Assembly: GCA_011037195.1 (NCBI GenBank)
Contig: JAAEAF010000183.1
Location: forward strand, 124,001 to 188,000
Reading direction: 5' to 3'
DNA length: 64,000 nt
Origin: Triatoma infestans
Taxonomy: Eukaryota; Arthropoda; Insecta; Hemiptera; Reduviidae
Program-made: the position numbers and the translations under genes
Shown: positions 55,876 to 64,000 of the stretch, piece after piece
Numbering within the stretch: the stretch's first letter is position 1
Layout: each line of letters begins with the position of its first letter
Notes under the pieces: model-generated
What the model was told of the DNA's origin: nothing
Seen by the model: only the letters and a program-made list of their open reading frames with translations
Databases searched by the model: none

Positions 55876-56150
55876 CCTTCAAGGGAGGAAGCTTTTCCAG
55901 TCTTCTAGAACATTCTAGTACCAGCTTGGAAATAAAGACACTTGAACTCAGTGCCTTCAACAAGATTGACTATTCGAGCAGATACACACATCTTTTACGC
56001 TGTATCAAACGCGCTCACCAAAAGGATAGCATGAACCTCAGCCTGGAAAACAGTGGTCCTTTCAGCAAGAGGTGCTGTCAAGTGATCTCCTATCTCAACA
56101 TAGATCACAGCTTCACACTCAGGCGGACCCATACCTAACCAAAAAGGGAT
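55876..56150 (-). pseudogene. LINE RNase H fragment cut by LTR-B
   Basis: Minus strand: ECEAVIYVEIGDHLTAPLAE, RTTVFQAEVHAILLVSAFDT (the FQAEVxAI block with the catalytic Glu). Past a stop come KALSSSVFISKLVLECSRRL and EKLP, after which the LTR begins. The DSQAA block with the second Asp is degraded. Confidence 0.65.
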
Positions 56151-56219
56151 ATTAAATTTAAAGGGATTAAAAAAAAAAACAAATAAAAGAAATACGAGTA
56201 TTTGAGTGAACAAAGTATT

Positions 56220-56680
56220 AAAGATACAATAATTATAATACTTTTTAATTTTTTTTATTCTACTGAGTTAATAAGAGAAGGAAAAATAAGCAAGTGAGAA
56301 AACATTGTCGCAGTTATTCAGCATTACCAGCGAAATTCTCTTAATAAAGATGAAATTAATGAGGTCGCATTTTCTATTTATTTGTACAGTGAAACTAGGT
56401 CAGCAGACAACTTCATACCGAATTATTGCTTAAAGAATTACTGCTATAAAAATTATATATTTATGTTGTGATTATATAGAAGGATAGAGGTTTTTGATCA
56501 TCCAGTTTTTAATTGGACTTTTAAAATGGCCCTCTTGTGATTTTAATTCTTCCACATTGCTTTTAAAAAAGGAAACTATTCAAATTGCAGATATATTAAT
56601 AATTGAAAACCTTTCAGAATATAGTTATCTATTTGTAACTTGTGTTGGCCATAATTGGAGCCTTCCATGTCCTGCCTCCG
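56220..56680. other. AT-rich stretch, nothing recognised
   Basis: No domain or repeat is seen. Confidence 0.4.
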
Positions 56681-56682
56681 TG

Positions 56683-57010
56683 GCATAACAGCACCTAGCC
56701 GCCCTGGAGCTCCAATCTCCTGACGCCTTCGGTGCCCAACCCTTCACCACTCTCAACGTTTTCAAGAAAATTTCTGTCAAATGTTGCAACCGCAACTGGA
56801 AATCCGTCCAGCCGAATTTGTAATATTAATGCACTTCACGGGGGCTTCGTCTCATTGCATCTTCGTAACTCAGCCGTCCGGCACGGAACTCCGCCCCTCT
56901 GGCGTTTTTGGCGCCCAACACCTTACCAATCATAACATTCTCAAGAAAATTCTGTGTTAAATGGTGCAAGTCGCTTGAAAATCCATCCAGCTGAATTTGC
57001 AATAACGTAT
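56683..57010. repeat. Two tandem diverged units of about 180 bp
   Basis: GCCCAAC-CCTTACCA-TC, AACATTCTCAAGAAAATT, TCTGT-TTAAATG-TGCAA, GGAAATCC-TCCAGC-GAATTTG-AAT appears at about 56731-56830 and again at 56911-57005. Upstream GC-rich parts also resemble each other (CGCCCTGGAGCTCC...GACGCC / CCGTCCGGCACGG...TGGCG). No family recognised. Confidence 0.6.
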
Positions 57011-57149
57011 TTCACAAAATCGTTACCAAAAGCGTGACACAAAAATAGCTTTCTACTTTATTTATATAAAATAGATATATTTTTTAATGTCTTCAAGGTG
57101 TAGAAAGTACATTTCACTTTTTGGCTGTTTGCCCCATTTTGAAAACGTT

Positions 57150-57675
57150 TAGAGTGCGTCATTTTAATAAAGCCGTGCTAACCAGAGAAGAGGTATTAGA
57201 TTTATTAAATGGTCATGATTGGTGTGCTCTGGTAGATTATGTTAAAGACGCTATACAATATAGAACAGTTTTAGTTAGCGAATTTAATTATTAACTGTAG
57301 AGTTCAGATTTTTTTATTTTTTTTATTTTTTCTATTTGTCTATTTGTATTTAAATATAAGGACTGTTTAGTTTGTTATCTTCCACATTTTTTTATTATTG
57401 TTTTGTTTTCAAGTAAGTTTCTATTTTTAGTTTATATTCATTCATTATGATATGCGCTTGTATAGTTTTACTTGATTAGCGTCAATTATTTATATTTCTT
57501 TTTCGTTCGCAGAATTTATTTTTAATTTTTTAATTTATTTTTAATTTTTTAATTAATTTTTAATTTCTTATTCAAATGAGACTCTGACAGATGGTTGTAA
57601 ACCGTCATAGTTGTTTATTGTAAAGATTTATCTCGTTTCTCTTTTAGTTCTGTAAACTTTTTGTTAATAAAACAA

Positions 57676-57712
<37 letters not shown>
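57150..57712 (+). mobile_element. LINE 3' end with ATT-repeat tail
   Basis: KAVLTREEVLDLLNGHDWCA, LVDYVKDAIQYRTVLVSEFN, Y and a stop at about 57292 match the C-terminus of the LINE at 5981-6980 (YLNG-x-x-W-x-x-L-x-x-x-L...V-S-x-F-N-x-Y). About 400 bp of AT-rich 3' UTR follow, ending TTAATAAAACAAC and (ATT)n at about 57677-57712. Strongly 5'-truncated. Confidence 0.65.
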
Positions 57713-57714
<2 letters not shown>

Positions 57715-57716
<2 letters not shown>

Positions 57717-58305
57717 TTTTTAATGTTATACATTAATTTTACTTTAATTTTTTAATTATACATTATTCTTGAAGGGTATTAGCCACCATTCCACTCTATT
57801 CAAGTTCACAGATGTTCCATTCTACATCCGCCAGTCTTTATGTATTCAGCCTACCAACCTTTTTCATCTTGCTCCCAGTCTCTTATCAAATAGCTTCTTT
57901 ACCGCCTGCTTTTTCCTATTCTTATTGTAGGCCCTAGCTACTTCAATCTTCTCCCTTTTTATCTCACAGACCACATACGTGAATTGGTACAGTTAGCTCA
58001 GTTCCTCCGCATTACTCCAGATTCTCCATCCCTATTTATTTTGTTTGGCCCGAAAAATACTAAACCAGGATCTTCCTTTTCCCAAATAAGGATAATATTG
58101 TATTCATTTTTATTAATGTAATATTTATTTAACTTATTAATCGTTATGTGGTTGTTTAATGAATAATAAATAAGGAAAAAATCAAAAAGTAACTGATAAT
58201 AATTTTTAGTCACATATAGTTTAATCTCAATCGTTAATCATTGTCAAATGTAGAGTTATAATTTAGTAATTACGTACATAATAAATGATATTACAATTCC
58301 TAAAA
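57715..58305. other. No gene recognised
   Basis: AT-rich; nothing assigned. Confidence 0.4.
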
Positions 58306-58801
58306 TCCGAAAGTGCCACTTTAACGCAAGGAAATTTCCCTTTCAAGTTAATAAGTGTGTATGTGAACAGCAGAGCCTAAAAAACGAAAAACCGTAGAAA
58401 GTTCAAACTTGAAATTCCGTTTAATTATCACCATGGAATCTGGCAGTAGGTCATCTGTCAAAACTCCTCAACCGGAAGTACCACTTTACTAGTTAATTTT
58501 TTTTACTTTTTTACTCAAAAATGGCTCCAACGATTTTTTTTAAAACTTGGTACATCAAACTACACATACAATGAGCTTTGTATTACTTGAAATATTTCTC
58601 CTGGAAGATTCATTTAAAATTTGCCAAAGGGCACTTTTGAGGGAGAGGAGGGATTTGGTTATCTTTAATGTGCTATTTCAGTTTATTACACAATTGTATC
58701 AAAAAAAAATAATATTGATTAAAATGAAATATTTTGTTGAAATTCCGAGTTTGAAAAAAATCGGATGACCGGAAGTGCGTTTTTACTATGAAGTATTTTT
58801 C

Positions 58802-59099
58802 ATCAGAGACATTTTCCGTAGTATCCTGCTTCATTTTGTGGTCATCAACCGGTTTCGGGCGTTCGCCCATCTTCAGGATGCGTTATTCAGACAGTGTGAT
58901 AACACAGACTGCACACTCTAACATACATGAGCGTGTAAACTGAATTTGCTATGTGCAAGTCTGTGTTGTCATACTGTCTGAAAAACGCATCCTGAAGATG
59001 GGCAAACGCCCGAAACCGGTTGATGACCACAAAATGAAGCAGGCTACCACGGAAAATGTCTCTGATACTTACCAGCTCTGCGGAACCAACCATCACAAC
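58802..59099. mobile_element. FB foldback element, best copy, 11-bp target duplication
   Basis: 298 bp between two perfect copies of AAGTATTTTTC (58791-58801 and 59100-59110). Arms of about 115 bp pair around a short loop near 58916-58948. Both arms have the hammerhead-like motif intact, on opposite strands. The plus-strand copy is CATC 58988-58991, CTGAAGA 58992-58998, U 58999, GGGC 59000-59003, loop, GCCC 59008-59011, GAAA 59012-59015, CCGGT to 59020, T 59021, GATG 59022-59025. The right end is the long end (CAGCTCTGCGGAACCAACC). No coding. A predicted cleavage site would be after 59021. Confidence 0.92.
58988..59025 (+). ncRNA. Hammerhead-ribozyme-like motif in FB right arm
   Basis: The parts follow type I hammerhead order. 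Stem I pairs CATC with GATG. The core CTGAAGA fits CUGANGA. Stem II pairs GGGC with GCCC, and GAAA follows. A15.1 and U16.1 lie within a self-complementary ACCGGT, and U is in the H17 cleavage position. It departs from the consensus in one unpaired U between the core and stem II, and in a stem III too small to close within one molecule. In known minimal hammerheads a palindromic stem III can be formed by two copies in a dimer. The motif is visible; self-cleavage is inferred. Confidence 0.5.
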
Positions 59100-59254
59100 A
59101 AGTATTTTTCAATTTTTGCGATTTTCTCCATAAAATCACCGTCGAATTTCATTAAAGTTTGTTACACTAACTATGAAATTTGTCAATCACAGTTTTGAAA
59201 ACTGGAGTAGGAGAAAGTTGTGTGAGTGTATCACACCAGATTTTCTTAAAACTT

Positions 59255-59650
59255 TACATACATTTAAGTCTCTCCCACTTATGTCTCACACATCATCATA
59301 CTCTAGTTTCGCACTCTCGCATCCTCTTACTTATCTCTCTCTCTATCACTCCTCTCATTTGCTCTCTCTTTCGTCATACACTCTACTTCCTCTTTATCAC
59401 TCCTCCCTTACCTCTCTATCTAATTCTCACCATTCTCTTCTCTCTCTTCCTAGCGCTCCGTTCTCGTCTCAGCATCTCCCTCCTCTCAAAACTCTTCCAC
59501 CCCTTCAATAATGTCATTCTTTCGCCTCTCTCTTCACTCCTTCCCAATTCTCTTTGCTCTCTCTTTTCTCTTCGTTATCTCTTTCTCTCCATTAACTCCT
59601 CATTTTCCTTCTCCTCCCCCCCTGCACTCACACTCTCATTCCTCCCTCCT
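59255..59650. repeat. Pyrimidine-rich low-complexity tract
   Basis: Almost 400 bp of plus strand dominated by C and T (TCTC, CCTC, CACT words) from just past the HR terminus to about 59650. The long open frames here reflect lack of A and G, not coding. Confidence 0.7.
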
Positions 59651-59654
59651 CTAC

Positions 59655-60900
59655 TATCTTTATTATTAAAGGCAATACAGTTTTTTTAGCCATTAATTTT
59701 AGTACAATAATAATTGTTAATTAATCAGCTGTTATAAAAAAAAAATATATTTAAAAATTATAAAAAAATTACCTAGGCATATCATTATTGAATTCTGGGG
59801 CATGTTATAAGTTCATCTGAGGATTTAATGAAAAAGTACGGGGAGAGAATCGGTGGTAATTTTTATTAATATTCTTGAATATAAAAGAGCCGCGGATGGT
59901 CCAAGGGGGGGAAGGAAAGTGTGAATTGGGTGGTAGCGGTAAAAAGAGGATGGGGATATCGAAGTTATGGAGACAAAAGAGTCTGTGTGTATGTGTGTGT
60001 GTGTTGTGTGTGTGTGTTGGTTGATGTCTGGTGAGGACAATATAGAAAGATAGCAAGGACCGTGGTAGTGTGTTGTAACTCTCGAGGGAATATAACACCT
60101 AGCAAAGAGCATTGTCGGGCCTCACACTACTTTCCTTTTTGTTATCTAAATGTATGTGCATGTTCAAGAGAAGGGGTGAGTCTAACGACGTGGTGGTCTG
60201 GCATGAGAGGGTCTGTCTGGCTTCGCTCTTCACTGCATACCCACATTACAAGAGAATAGGCAAATAGACCAACGATTAAGCCCCCTCTGGTTGTATATAG
60301 CTTTTCTTCAACTTTCTTCTGTTTGTTGCAGTTTTCAAGCAAATTCTCGCTCTCATACTATCACAATGTCCTGATATATATTATATATTGCAACACTTGT
60401 TACAAATATCATGTACATTAGTTTATGATCTATATCATAAACATGTTATGTTTTTTTATATTATAATCTAAAGAAATTCAACCGTGTTTTGGAAAGTAAG
60501 TATGTAGGTGGAGCACTGGTATGTATACACTTGGAATCATATGACACGTTTAACCTAATCATCCAATTCTCCATTTTGTTGCCCTAATGTATTATCTTTA
60601 GCTTATTTACACAATATAGTTTGCCTACCTTTCTCAGAGTTTGAATCAATTTTAGTCTAGATATGGAAAATTGATTTTTCAATCAACACACATTTTTCTA
60701 CGAAAAATCTGAGTCCTTCTTAACGATCGGTTAAAAGCACATTGTCTTCATACAATAAAGTCCGTAAATACGAATAATTTAGAGTATATAGTGTTGCAGT
60801 TTGCTCGCGTCAGCTTTATAAAGATTGAGGCTAGAGGTTGTTTTTTAGTCTTTTTAAAGAAGACATTACAGTAAAGTAATGGCCTATTTTTTTCAGGCAG
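59655..60900. other. No gene recognised
   Basis: (TG)n near 59984-60020. Nothing else is assigned. Confidence 0.35.
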
Positions 60901-60903
60901 GCT

Positions 60904-61070
60904 TAACGTCCAACTACCAAAATTAGGTGTCGTGGACGGGGGGAGGGACCCCCTTATTTACCAGGATATTTTTTAAAGTAATATGAAAATTTAGCAGTTA
61001 TACGCTGGACTGAACTGGGGACCTTCCAGTTACAAGTCCATGCGCATAAACCATACTAACGCCCGCCCCA
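60904..61070 (-). repeat. SINE-2, tRNA-derived, copy 2
   Basis: Minus strand head TGGGGCGGGCGTTAGTATGG, A-box-like TAGTATGGTTTATGCGC, B-box-like AGTTCAGTCC (one base shorter than copy 1), body with TTTTAAAAAATATCC and end ACACCTAATTTTGGTAGTTG, GACG. Matches 14634-14800 along its length. More decayed promoter. Confidence 0.6.
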
Positions 61071-61204
61071 AAGAATTATTCTAAGATATGATAAGAAACA
61101 ATGACATGGCTGTTTGGGATAAGTCATCATAGCATACTAGAGTAGCAAATTTTTTTTTTATGATATTAATAATTATTTTATTTTCTGGGGGGGGGGGGAT
61201 CATC

Positions 61205-61845
61205 CTAACTTTTACTTTCTCTTAACTGCTATTATAGGAAGTATTGCGACGTTTTCAAATTTTCGATATCGAGTTCTCACCGGCAGTAGACATTTAGAGA
61301 TCTTCTGAGTCCGAAAAAGTGTTTTTTTTTTTAGAAATTGGTATTTGTGAGCGCTTTGTGATTGTGAGTGAGTGTGTGGCGGATAAATGTGTAGTTGATC
61401 AGCATAATTAAATAACGGAAAGTTGCAGCAAATTTAAACTTAATATTTCGTTTAAATTCTATCAGAGGACCCGACAATAAGGTTAATATTTTCGATTAAC
61501 CGGAAATACTTTAATTAATTGATTTTCTTTATCTTTTAGTTTTTGCTATTGAGACCAACTACATAGTTATATAATTCATTTTTAGGGTTTCAGGAGAGAT
61601 GTGATCTTAGGCTTTCCTGACTACTATGAAATATACGTGTCATTTTTTTTATATTTTATGACCTGTTATCTATATAATATTAATGTGAATTGAATCTATT
61701 GCAAATGTATCGAGCTTGAAGAAAATCGATAGACCGGAAGTGCTACTTTTTCTGTTGAACGGTTTTTTTTTTTCAGTTTTTTTCTGCATTATCTCAATAA
61801 AGATATCAACGAGTTGCATTGAAGTTGGTATACTAATTACACATA
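61205..61845 (-). repeat. HR repeat copy, diverged
   Basis: Hairpin block ACTTTCTCTTAACTGC, TATTATAGGAAGTATTGCGAC, TTTTCGATATCGAGTTCTC, a (TG/GA)-rich spacer, ATATTTCGTTTAAATTC, CGATTAACCGGAAATAC and AGACCGGAAGTGCTAC follow HR order in minus orientation. It ends at the tandem array. Confidence 0.5.
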
Positions 61846-61850
61846 TAATG

Positions 61851-62901
61851 GATGAGTTAGGTGGAAAGAATTTATTTGGTTGATGAAATAAGAAGACAGG
61901 GTTAACGCTGGTTAACTATGTATAATAATAATAATGACTGACCCTGTCTGCCTGGACTTCACACTTGTGATGACACTGTATGGTAGAGCGGAAAATGGGT
62001 AATGACACGTAGTGATTGGCTGTATGAACTCAGTAGTATGAACTGCATTGAACTGTCCATCTCTGGACTGTTCGCCGTTCTATATATATATATATATATT
62101 TCTCCCACTCCATTCCGAGAGAAAGTGGTTGGGTTCGTTTCTTTTCTCTTTACTCTCTTTGGTTGCTGTTACATCATCCCGCTGCCACCAATATACTTGA
62201 TGCGTTAGGTGGAGAGAATTTGGGTCTGGTTGATGAAATAAGAAGACTGAGTTAACACTGGTTAACTATGTATAATAATAATAATAATAATAATAATGAG
62301 TGTCACAGTCTGCCTGGACTTTACACTTGTAATGATACTGTATGGTAGAGTGGAAAATGGGTAATGACACGTAGTGATTGGCTGTATGAACTCAGTAGTA
62401 TGGACTGTATTGAACTGTCCATCTCTGGACTGTCCGTCGCTCTATATATATATATATGTTTCTCCCAGTCCAGTCCGAGAGAGTGGTTAGGTTCGTTTTT
62501 CTTCTCTTTACTCTCTTTGGTTGCTGATCTCTCTTTGGTTGCTGTTACATCATCCCGCTGCCACCAATATAATGGATGAGTTAGGTGGAGAGGATTTGTC
62601 TGGTTGATGAAATAAGAAGACAGGGTTAACACTGGCTAACTATGTATAATAATAATAATGAGTGACACTGTCTGCCTGGACTTTACACTTGTAATGATGC
62701 TGTATAGTAGAGTGGAAATGGGGTAGTGACACGTAGTGATTGGCTGTATGAACTGTATTGAACTGTCCATCTCTGGGACTGTCAACCGCTCTCTCTATGT
62801 ATATATATATGTTTCTCCCACTCCAGTCCGAGAGAGTGGTTGGGTTCTTTTCTCTTCTCTTTACTCTCTTTGGTTGCTGATCTCTCTTTGTTTGCTGTTA
62901 C
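61851..62901 (+). repeat. Tandem array, three units of about 350-375 bp
   Basis: Units start with GATGAGTTAGGTGGAGAG-type sequence at 61851, 62199 and 62575 (spacings 348 and 376). Each unit has GGTTGATGAAATAAGAAGAC, (AAT)n, a CTGTCTGCCTGGAC block, ACACGTAGTGATTGGCTGTA, GAACTGTCCATCTCTGG, a (TA)n tract, TTTCTCCCACTCC, CTTTACTCTCTTTGGTTGCTG. The first two end ATCATCCCGCTGCCACCAAT; the third stops short near 62901. Differences lie mainly in (AAT)n and (TA)n lengths and one GCTGATCTCTCTTTG duplication. No coding. Confidence 0.92.
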
Positions 62902-62904
62902 ACA

Positions 62905-64000
62905 CACATATAGACCTATCACATTTGTTACAAAACATTTTCGCTAGTAAATACATTTTAAGGCGTTCTCTGAGGAACTGTAAAATCACGCTTCGCTTGT
63001 AGTGGATATTATGTGAGCTTGGATAGTAGAAAAAAAAACATAGTTTTAGTTATAAGTTAGACTTACTGAAAACTGTTATATTATATGAGAATATAAGCCT
63101 TACACAAACTACTTTACACTGTATAATTTATAGTGAGAGTATAGTAGCGTGAGAAGAGAGTGACAGACTACCTGGCAGAGTGACGGTATGAGAACGATGG
63201 TCGTTGAGTGATGATGCTTGTACGAATGGCTTCTAAAATAAGAGAAAATTGGCTATCAAGCCCCATTTAAGGGCGGCTACACCCAAGTCTTTTTAACTTC
63301 TCCTTCCAATGCCCAGTTATACTCCTTAGATTGCCGCCCTGTCTGCTACTGTAAGAGAGACGTGTCACGGCGCGATACCTGTTTCGGTGATCCATTACAG
63401 CGCGCAACTGTCGTTTTTACAGTATATTCTTCCAGCTATACATACATTACTGAAATGAACTTAAATTTAGTAAAAGTTTCAAGTTCGAAGGAAATCTACT
63501 AGTTATAATTATGTAAATTGGAAGAAGAGCAAGTGGTATTAGTTTTTAACATCATATTTTTATTTTAATATCAATTTATGTGTTCATTTATTCAACTTCA
63601 TTGAATAAATAATAAAAATATTCTCAATTCCTTCTGTGCGGTCCGGGCCGGCTGTATTAAGATATACTTATAGCAAAACTAGCTGCCCTCCCATCTATTT
63701 AGTTTCAATATCTAATTATTTATAGTGATTGTAAAAATTTTAGTAATAATTTAAAAGTATCATATATTGGAATTTATTATTTTTTATAACTTCCATTTTC
63801 CAAAAAAAAAAAAAAAAATACAATTTAATACTGAAAATTATGGAAGAATTTGTATTCAAATATTCTGCGTTTTCATAGTCTTATTTTTATCACATAACAT
63901 GGATTTAATATATATAAAATATATACGTAATACTTGGCTGGCATTTACCAGACAGTCATGTAAAAATATTATACGTATACATAGCACAGTTTCTGTATAA
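62905..64000. other. No gene recognised
   Basis: AT-rich end of window with an A-run at 63802-63818. A block at 63240-63420 is moderately GC-rich but unassigned. Confidence 0.4.

Larger units (their letters stand above)
58310..59240 (-). repeat. HR repeat copy interrupted by an FB element
   Basis: In minus orientation it contains TGTGTATGTGAACAGCAGAG, AACGAAAAACCGTAGAAAG, TTCCGTTTAATTATCACC, CTCAACCGGAAGTACC, AAAAATGGCTCCAACG and CGGATGACCGGAAGTGCG. It ends GAAAACTGGAGTAGGAGAAAG and GTGTATCACACCAGA at 59240. The FB element 58802-59099 sits inside. The hairpin end is missing on the left. Confidence 0.65.

Noticed and set aside
58988..59025. Calling the FB motif a proven hammerhead ribozyme
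   Set aside because: One unpaired base separates the core from stem II, and stem III cannot close within one molecule, so it is reported as hammerhead-like only.
59180..59689. Open frame of 169 codons
   Set aside because: It lies in a pyrimidine-rich tract, so it lacks stop codons by composition. The product is Leu/Ser/Pro/His-rich low complexity with no domain.

Overview
This window is AT-rich, intron-sized or intergenic DNA from a eukaryote. The repeat types point to an arthropod, most likely an insect. I see Jockey-like LINEs with RNase H tails, mariner and Tc1 transposases, a restriction-like-endonuclease (R2-type) LINE fragment, a hAT element and tRNA-derived SINEs. I found no convincing host protein-coding gene, rRNA gene or functional tRNA gene. 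Every coding stretch I can recognise belongs to a decayed transposable element, with frameshifts, stops or truncations. Species identity cannot be read from the sequence.

Layout. 1-1600: LTR-retrotransposon gag/protease remnant, an LTR-like repeat, and a LINE tail. 2.8-3.8 kb: Tc1-like transposase remnant. 5.4-7.6 kb: decayed mariner transposase split by a 1-kb 5'-truncated LINE with a 12-bp target duplication. 8.9-11.3 kb: copies of an abundant hairpin-ended repeat (called HR here), one split by another LINE. 14.2-18 kb: a nearly full HR copy carrying a SINE, a complete 1331-bp mariner, and another HR copy carrying an inverted-repeat insert. 19-24 kb: RNase H LINE fragments, an LTR, and a gypsy integrase remnant. 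26-33.8 kb: LINE tails, R2-type endonuclease, SINE, LTR. 36-40.6 kb: foldback elements and a SINE. 41-48.4 kb: two related reverse transcriptase LINEs in opposite orientation with an RNase H LINE between them. 50.2-51.2 kb: hAT element interrupted by a foldback element. 55-57.7 kb: RNase H LINE interrupted by an LTR, then another LINE end. 58.3-59.2 kb: HR copy interrupted by a foldback. 61.85-62.9 kb: three tandem repeats of about 350-375 bp.

The most interesting signal is a family of 200-330 bp foldback elements (eight copies or part copies, called FB here). Their arms carry a compact hammerhead-ribozyme-like motif: stem I CATC/GATG, core CTGAAGA, a stem II hairpin, GAAA, a palindromic ACCGGT and a cleavage-position base. 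Four copies have exact 11-13 bp target duplications. Unrelated repeats at 17.2, 50.9 and 52.7 kb show the same architecture with compensating stem sequences. This layout recalls the terminal repeats of Penelope-like retroelements. It suggests a set of small non-autonomous, ribozyme-bearing retroelements, but the stem II junction is not canonical, so activity is unproven.
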